NCBI RefSeq assembly: GCF_000771225.1
Contig: NZ_JDTZ01000003.1
Location: 1 to 64,000, forward strand
Direction of reading: 5' to 3'
DNA from: Bifidobacterium pseudolongum subsp. pseudolongum DSM 20099
GTDB lineage: Bacteria; Actinomycetota; Actinomycetes; Actinomycetales; Bifidobacteriaceae
Length of the DNA: 64,000 nucleotides
This document shows positions 60,448 through 64,000 of this stretch, one piece after another. A model generated the notes under the pieces. It searched no databases. It saw only the letters and a program-made list of their open reading frames with translations, and had not been told where the DNA came from. The position numbers and the translations under genes are program-made. Each line of letters starts with the position of its first letter. The stretch's first letter is position 1.

Positions 60448-61902
60448 TCATTTCTTTGAGCAGGGCAGTTCGCCGTCCTTGATCATCTGCTTGAAGACGT
60501 GGTAATCCTCTTCGTTCTGGTCCGCATAGGAATCGGCGAACGAGGTCATCGCGTCGTCGAACGTGTCCGTGCCGCCGAGGTAGTTCGCGATCGCGATGCC
60601 GTCGCCGGTGCGGGCATGGGCGTGCGCCAGGCACCATGCGCACATGCGCCCCAGATCGTTCAACGCCACGTCGTTGAGGTGGTTGATGTCGATCGACCCC
60701 TTGCCGTTCCACAGCTGGCGCACGTAATAGTCACGTGGCAGGCCGTCGTTCGCCAGGAATTTGGTCCAGCCGAGCATGATGTCGGCGGTCGTCTGGATCA
60801 GTTTCTGGCCCTGCACCACGCGTTCGCCATGAGACGCGTACGGGCTGCGGCCCACAAACCGTTCGAGCACCGAATCGGTGGCCTCCTTCATCTGCAGCAT
60901 GAGCGGGTCGTGTATGTCACGGCCCGTCAGGATCGACACCCATGCGCGTGTGCCGACGGAGCCGACGCCCACGACCTTGCGCGCCGTGTCGTGGTACGTG
61001 TATTGGCTCAACACATGCCGGCGGTCCTCGTACAGCGAATCGCGGTATGAGTCGAACAGCTGCCGCAGCCGCTCACGCAGCGCGTCCAGGTCGTTGTATC
61101 CCTCAAGGTCGCGTATGGGGACGAGCTCGGGCGGCATCGACTGGAACCGCAGCGTGTCCCCGTCGAGCACGGTGAGCTTCGCGGCGGCGCCGTCGGAGTC
61201 CTTGGCGCGCGCCTTCATCACCGCCGCGCGCAGCGTGCGGTTGCGGTGGCCGCCCTGCGCGCTTTCGAACTGGTCGAGCGTGTGCTCCACGTCCAAGTGG
61301 TCGTACCACATGTCGAGGTAATCCATTTGTGCGAACTGGTCGATCATCTGCCGGTAGGTGCGCACGCACGCGCGCACCGCCTTCTGGCGGTCCTTCGAAT
61401 AGATGTTGTTGGCGCGCCCGCAGATCTCGACCGATGCGGCGAGGCGTTTGATGTCCCATTCCCATGGCCCCATGGTCGTTTCATCGAAATCGTTGATGTC
61501 GAACACCAGATGGCGCGTGGGGGAGTAGAACAGGCCGAAGTTGCCGATGTGCGCGTCGCCCACCGCCTGCACGGGAATACCGGTCACCGGGGTCTGTGCC
61601 AGGTCGTTGGCCATGATCAGCGCGGTGCCGCGGTAGAACGTGAACGCGGAATCGCTCATGCGGTAGTACCGCAGCGGGATGAGGCTCTGCAGACGTGTCT
61701 TCGACTGCTCCTCGAGCAATCCGATGACCTCGCGCCGCCCCGGGTGCACATGCCAGATGGCGTGCGATTCGAGAGGCGCCCGTTCGCGTGCGGCCAGTCC
61801 TGCGCGCGCCCGCTCCTTCGGTGTGGCAGCCTGATGCCATGTCATGTCGATGATGGGGTTGTCGGCGGTCGAATCGACGATCGTGCTCGTGTATGCGCTC
61901 AT
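60448..61902 (-). CDS. DUF2252 family protein
   Basis: A 484-residue soluble protein. Landmarks are YRMSDSAFTFYRGTA, VQAVGDAHIGNFG and FDINDFDETTMGPWEWDIKRLA, which echo the HxDxxxxN and D(F/W)D motifs of aminoglycoside-kinase-like folds, and VGVGSVGTRAW. DUF2252 proteins are common in Actinobacteria and are thought to be kinase-like, with unknown substrate. The ATG has a TATCGT -10 six bases upstream. It is divergent from glnA. Confidence 0.85.
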   Translation of the reverse strand: MSAYTSTIVDSTADNPIIDMTWHQAATPKERARAGLAARERAPLESHAIWHVHPGRREVIGLLEEQSKTRLQSLIPLRYYRMSDSAFTFYRGTALIMANDLAQTPVTGIPVQAVGDAHIGNFGLFYSPTRHLVFDINDFDETTMGPWEWDIKRLAASVEICGRANNIYSKDRQKAVRACVRTYRQMIDQFAQMDYLDMWYDHLDVEHTLDQFESAQGGHRNRTLRAAVMKARAKDSDGAAAKLTVLDGDTLRFQSMPPELVPIRDLEGYNDLDALRERLRQLFDSYRDSLYEDRRHVLSQYTYHDTARKVVGVGSVGTRAWVSILTGRDIHDPLMLQMKEATDSVLERFVGRSPYASHGERVVQGQKLIQTTADIMLGWTKFLANDGLPRDYYVRQLWNGKGSIDINHLNDVALNDLGRMCAWCLAHAHARTGDGIAIANYLGGTDTFDDAMTSFADSYADQNEEDYHVFKQMIKDGELPCSKK

Positions 61903-61908
61903 ACCGCC

Positions 61909-61914
61909 ACGATA
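61909..61914 (-). promoter_or_regulatory. -10 element of the DUF2252 gene (leaderless type)
   Basis: TATCGT on the minus strand ends six bases before the ATG at 61902; no ribosome site lies between. Confidence 0.5.
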
Positions 61915-61969
61915 GCGCAGCGGTGGCACGGCCGGGATACCGAGCCCATGCCGGTCCGCGGAACGGCAT

Positions 61970-61987
61970 GTTAACGTGCCACGTAAC
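61970..61987. promoter_or_regulatory. Inverted repeat upstream of glnA, candidate nitrogen-regulator site
   Basis: GTTAACGTG and CACGTAAC form an inverted repeat with one bulged base, 25-42 bases before the glnA ATG. Position and symmetry fit a regulator site, loosely like GlnR boxes, but the match to any consensus is imperfect. Confidence 0.4.
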
Positions 61988-62011
61988 ATCGTCATGGAAC
62001 GATGGGCTGTT

Positions 62012-63349
62012 ATGGATAAGCAGCAAGAGTTCGCGCTCCGTACCGTTGAGGAGCGCGACGTACGTTTTATTCGCCTGTGGTTCACCGACGTGCTGGGCAC
62101 CTTGAAATCAGTGGCGATTGCGCCTGCGGAGCTGGAGGCGGCGTTCGAGGAGGGCATCGGGTTCGACGGCTCGGCCATCGAGGGCATGACGCGCGTCTCC
62201 GAAGACGACATGATCGTCAAGCCCGACCCGAGCACATTCCAGATCCTGCCGTGGCGCGGAGGCCCGCAAGGCACGGCGCGCATGTTCTGCGACGTGCTCA
62301 CGCCCGAAGGCGAACCCTCGCTCGCCGACCCGCGCCATGTGCTCAAGCGCGCGCTGTCCAAGGCGAAGGACAAAGGTTTCACGTTCTATGTGCACCCCGA
62401 GATCGAGTTCTACCTGTTCGAGCGCCAGGACGACTATTCGCAGCCGCCCGTGCCGATCGACCAAGGCGGCTATTTCGACCATGTGCCGCGCAGTCCCGGC
62501 ATGGATTTCCGCCGCGCGACCGTCAACATGCTCGAACAGATGGGCATCTCGGTCGAATACTCGCACCATGAGGCGGGGCCCGGCCAGAACGAGATCGACC
62601 TGCGGTACGCCGATGCACTGACGATCGCCGACAACATCATGACGTTCCGCACGGTGGTCAAGGAGATCTCGCTCGAACGCGGCATCCATGCGAGCTTTAT
62701 GCCCAAGCCGCTCGCCAACGAGCCGGGCTCCGGCATGCACACGCATCTGAGCCTGTTCGAAGGCGATGCGAACGCGTTCTACGAGGCAGGCCAGGAATTC
62801 AACATGTCGATCACCGCGCGCCAGTTCGCCGCCGGCATCCTGCACCATGCCGCCGAGATCTGCGCGATCACCGACCAGTTCGTCAACTCGTACAAGCGCC
62901 TGTGGGGCGGCAACGAGGCGCCGAGCTACATCTGCTGGGGGCACAACAACCGTTCCGCGCTGCTGCGCATCCCGCAGTACAAGCCGGGCAAGGGCAATTC
63001 CGCACGCATCGAGTTCCGTGCGCTCGACCCGGGCGCCAACCCGTACCTCGCCTATTCGGTGCTGCTCGCAGCCGGCCTTGACGGCATCGAACAGAAGATG
63101 CAGCTGGGCGAACCGACGAGCGACGACGTGTGGGAGCTCACCGACGCCGAACGTCAGGCCATGGGCATCCAGCCGCTTCCCGAATCGCTCGACGAGGCGC
63201 TGCGCATCATGGAGAAGTCCGATTTCGTGGCCGATGTGCTCGGCGAGCACGTCTTCGAGTACTTCATCCGCAACAAGCGCAAGGAGTGGGAGGAGTACCG
63301 CGGACAGGTCACCCCCTTCGAGCTCAAGGAATACCTCGCCAAGCTCTGA
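62012..63349 (+). CDS. glnA: Glutamine synthetase, type I alpha
   Basis: A 445-residue GSI. Conserved parts are the GFDGSAIEGM loop, the ATP/metal site EIEFYLF, the HHEAGPGQNEIDLRY and NEPGSGMHTHLSLF segments, NSYKRL and IEFRALDPGANPYLAY. The length and the lack of the adenylylation-site tyrosine motif (NLYDLP) place it in the alpha group, like GlnA2 of other Actinobacteria. It makes glutamine from glutamate and ammonia. A weak ribosome site precedes the ATG. Confidence 0.93.
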   Translation: MDKQQEFALRTVEERDVRFIRLWFTDVLGTLKSVAIAPAELEAAFEEGIGFDGSAIEGMTRVSEDDMIVKPDPSTFQILPWRGGPQGTARMFCDVLTPEGEPSLADPRHVLKRALSKAKDKGFTFYVHPEIEFYLFERQDDYSQPPVPIDQGGYFDHVPRSPGMDFRRATVNMLEQMGISVEYSHHEAGPGQNEIDLRYADALTIADNIMTFRTVVKEISLERGIHASFMPKPLANEPGSGMHTHLSLFEGDANAFYEAGQEFNMSITARQFAAGILHHAAEICAITDQFVNSYKRLWGGNEAPSYICWGHNNRSALLRIPQYKPGKGNSARIEFRALDPGANPYLAYSVLLAAGLDGIEQKMQLGEPTSDDVWELTDAERQAMGIQPLPESLDEALRIMEKSDFVADVLGEHVFEYFIRNKRKEWEEYRGQVTPFELKEYLAKL

Positions 63350-63370
63350 GGGTGTTGTAAGCAATCGTGT

Positions 63371-63687
63371 GTGGGTGAGAACGGTGTGCCATTGTCCCGA
63401 AAGACGATCGGAACGTACCGGACGCATATAGGCTGGATGCCACAAGACATTCCCGTGATCCCCGGTTTTACCGTGCATGAGTCGGTGTCGTACCATGCAT
63501 GGCTGGGGAAAGTGCCGGAGCCCCAGATGGATGAGAGCTGTTCGACCATGTCGTGGTATTGCATGAAGGCCGAATGCTGTGGCAGGGTGCTATGGCGGAC
63601 TATCTCGGCATCGCTGGAGGCCCGGCTCCGACCGCGGCATATGACGCCTTCAACGTCATCCTCGACGGGCAGGGGGATGACCGGTGA
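63371..63687 (+). pseudogene. Remnant of an ABC transporter ATPase
   Basis: Two pieces of one ABC ATPase lie side by side in different frames. The first (63371 to about 63520) reads GENGVPLSRKTIGTYRTHIG, then WMPQDIPVIPGFTVHES with the Q-loop. The second (about 63540-63687) reads LFDHVVVLHEGRMLWQGAMA and ends GQGDDR plus stop, as ATPase C-termini do. Walker A is missing at the 5' side and the signature and Walker B are missing in the middle. It begins about 20 bases after the glnA stop. The gene must be dead. Confidence 0.78.
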
Positions 63688-64000
63688 ATGGCCTCGCGAA
63701 CGATCCCGCACGCCTGCATGTGCAAAGCCGCTTGGGACCTGTCGGCGGTGCGAAAAGGGCAGGTGTTCCAATACCCCAACGCCCATTCGCATTGGGGCAT
63801 CGGGCGCGAGCTGCTGCCGACAATGGTATGGGGGATGGCCTGCATGGCCGTCATGCAAGGCCTCTGCGCGCGGTATGCGCCCCGGTGCTCACGTATACCG
63901 CGTTGGCGGTGCTGTGCATCGCGGTGTTGGAGGTGGCGCATGTTATTGGACGCCTATACCGATTTCGCGCCGACCGAGATCGATGGATGCGGCATAACGG
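63688..64000 (+). pseudogene. Frameshifted start of an ABC membrane protein, cut by the window end
   Basis: The ATG at 63688 directly follows the ATPase remnant's stop. The frame reads AAWDLSAVRKGQVFQYPNA, then GRELLPTMVWGMACMAVMQG, a plausible first membrane segment. From about 63885 it turns into an Arg/Cys-rich shadow, while another frame continues with APVLTYTALAVLCIAVLEVA, a clear second membrane segment. A single frameshift explains this. It was probably the permease partner of the ATPase. The rest lies beyond the window. Confidence 0.6.

Noticed and set aside
63371..63997. Single 209-codon gene at the window end
   Set aside because: Only its first ~50 codons resemble an ABC ATPase; the rest is Arg/Cys/Ser-rich shadow of two other frames, so a pseudogene reading fits better.

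Overview
The window reads as a core chromosomal stretch of a Bifidobacterium (high-GC Actinobacteria). Supporting signs are the high G+C by eye, frequent GTG starts, the division string ftsZ-sepF-yggT-wag31-lspA-rluD-dnaE running into hisD-hisC-hisB-orf-hisH-priA, a ThiE-ThiD fusion behind a TPP riboswitch, and a sucrose locus of the csc type. I cannot fix the species. No phage, insertion sequence, integrase, CRISPR array or rRNA is visible. One tRNA (Val, anticodon UAC) is present. Coding density is very high and no gene-free stretch exceeds 300 bases.

Layout. 0-3.3 kb: an exonuclease, a GNAT acetyltransferase and an APC permease. 3.4-11.6 kb: a collinear cluster with a ketopantoate-reductase-family dehydrogenase, a MetQNI-type ABC importer, a PLP aminotransferase and a polar amino acid ABC importer. 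11.7-24.3 kb: housekeeping genes (SPFH protein, patatin, murI, dapF, VKOR, PHP phosphatase, a short UvrD-like helicase, a metalloprotease-like protein, an S16 protease, DUF3107 and DUF3052 proteins, tRNA-Val). 24.4-31.8 kb: a DivIVA-motif protein joined to dxr, then ispG, a membrane-anchored alpha/beta hydrolase, recO and uppS. 31.9-42.6 kb, all on the minus strand: a ThiX/ThiY-like transporter pair with a nucleoside hydrolase, the sucrose locus lacI-cscB-cscA, and the riboswitch-controlled thiM-thiED-MTH1187 operon. 42.7-50 kb: glyS, dus and the division cluster. 50-61.9 kb: rluD, dnaE, the his operon and a DUF2252 protein. 62-64 kb: glnA, then remains of a decayed ABC transporter.

The themes that stand out are regulatory compactness and domain oddities. 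About a dozen genes on both strands have a -10 hexamer ending 6-8 bases before the start codon, which suggests leaderless mRNAs. Three hairpins sit across the promoter or first codons of the next gene (lacI, yggT, lspA). The sucrose promoter has three copies of a palindromic operator, two tandem copies covering the -35 region. Protein oddities include a UvrD-like helicase without a 2B subdomain, a four-motif DivIVA relative, a Wag31 with sixteen 11-residue coiled-coil repeats, an alpha/beta hydrolase without GxSxG, and a ThiXY-like importer lacking its own ATPase next to a nucleoside hydrolase.

Functional assignments rest on motifs and remembered family features, with no database search. Start sites were chosen from Shine-Dalgarno sequences or from -10 spacing.
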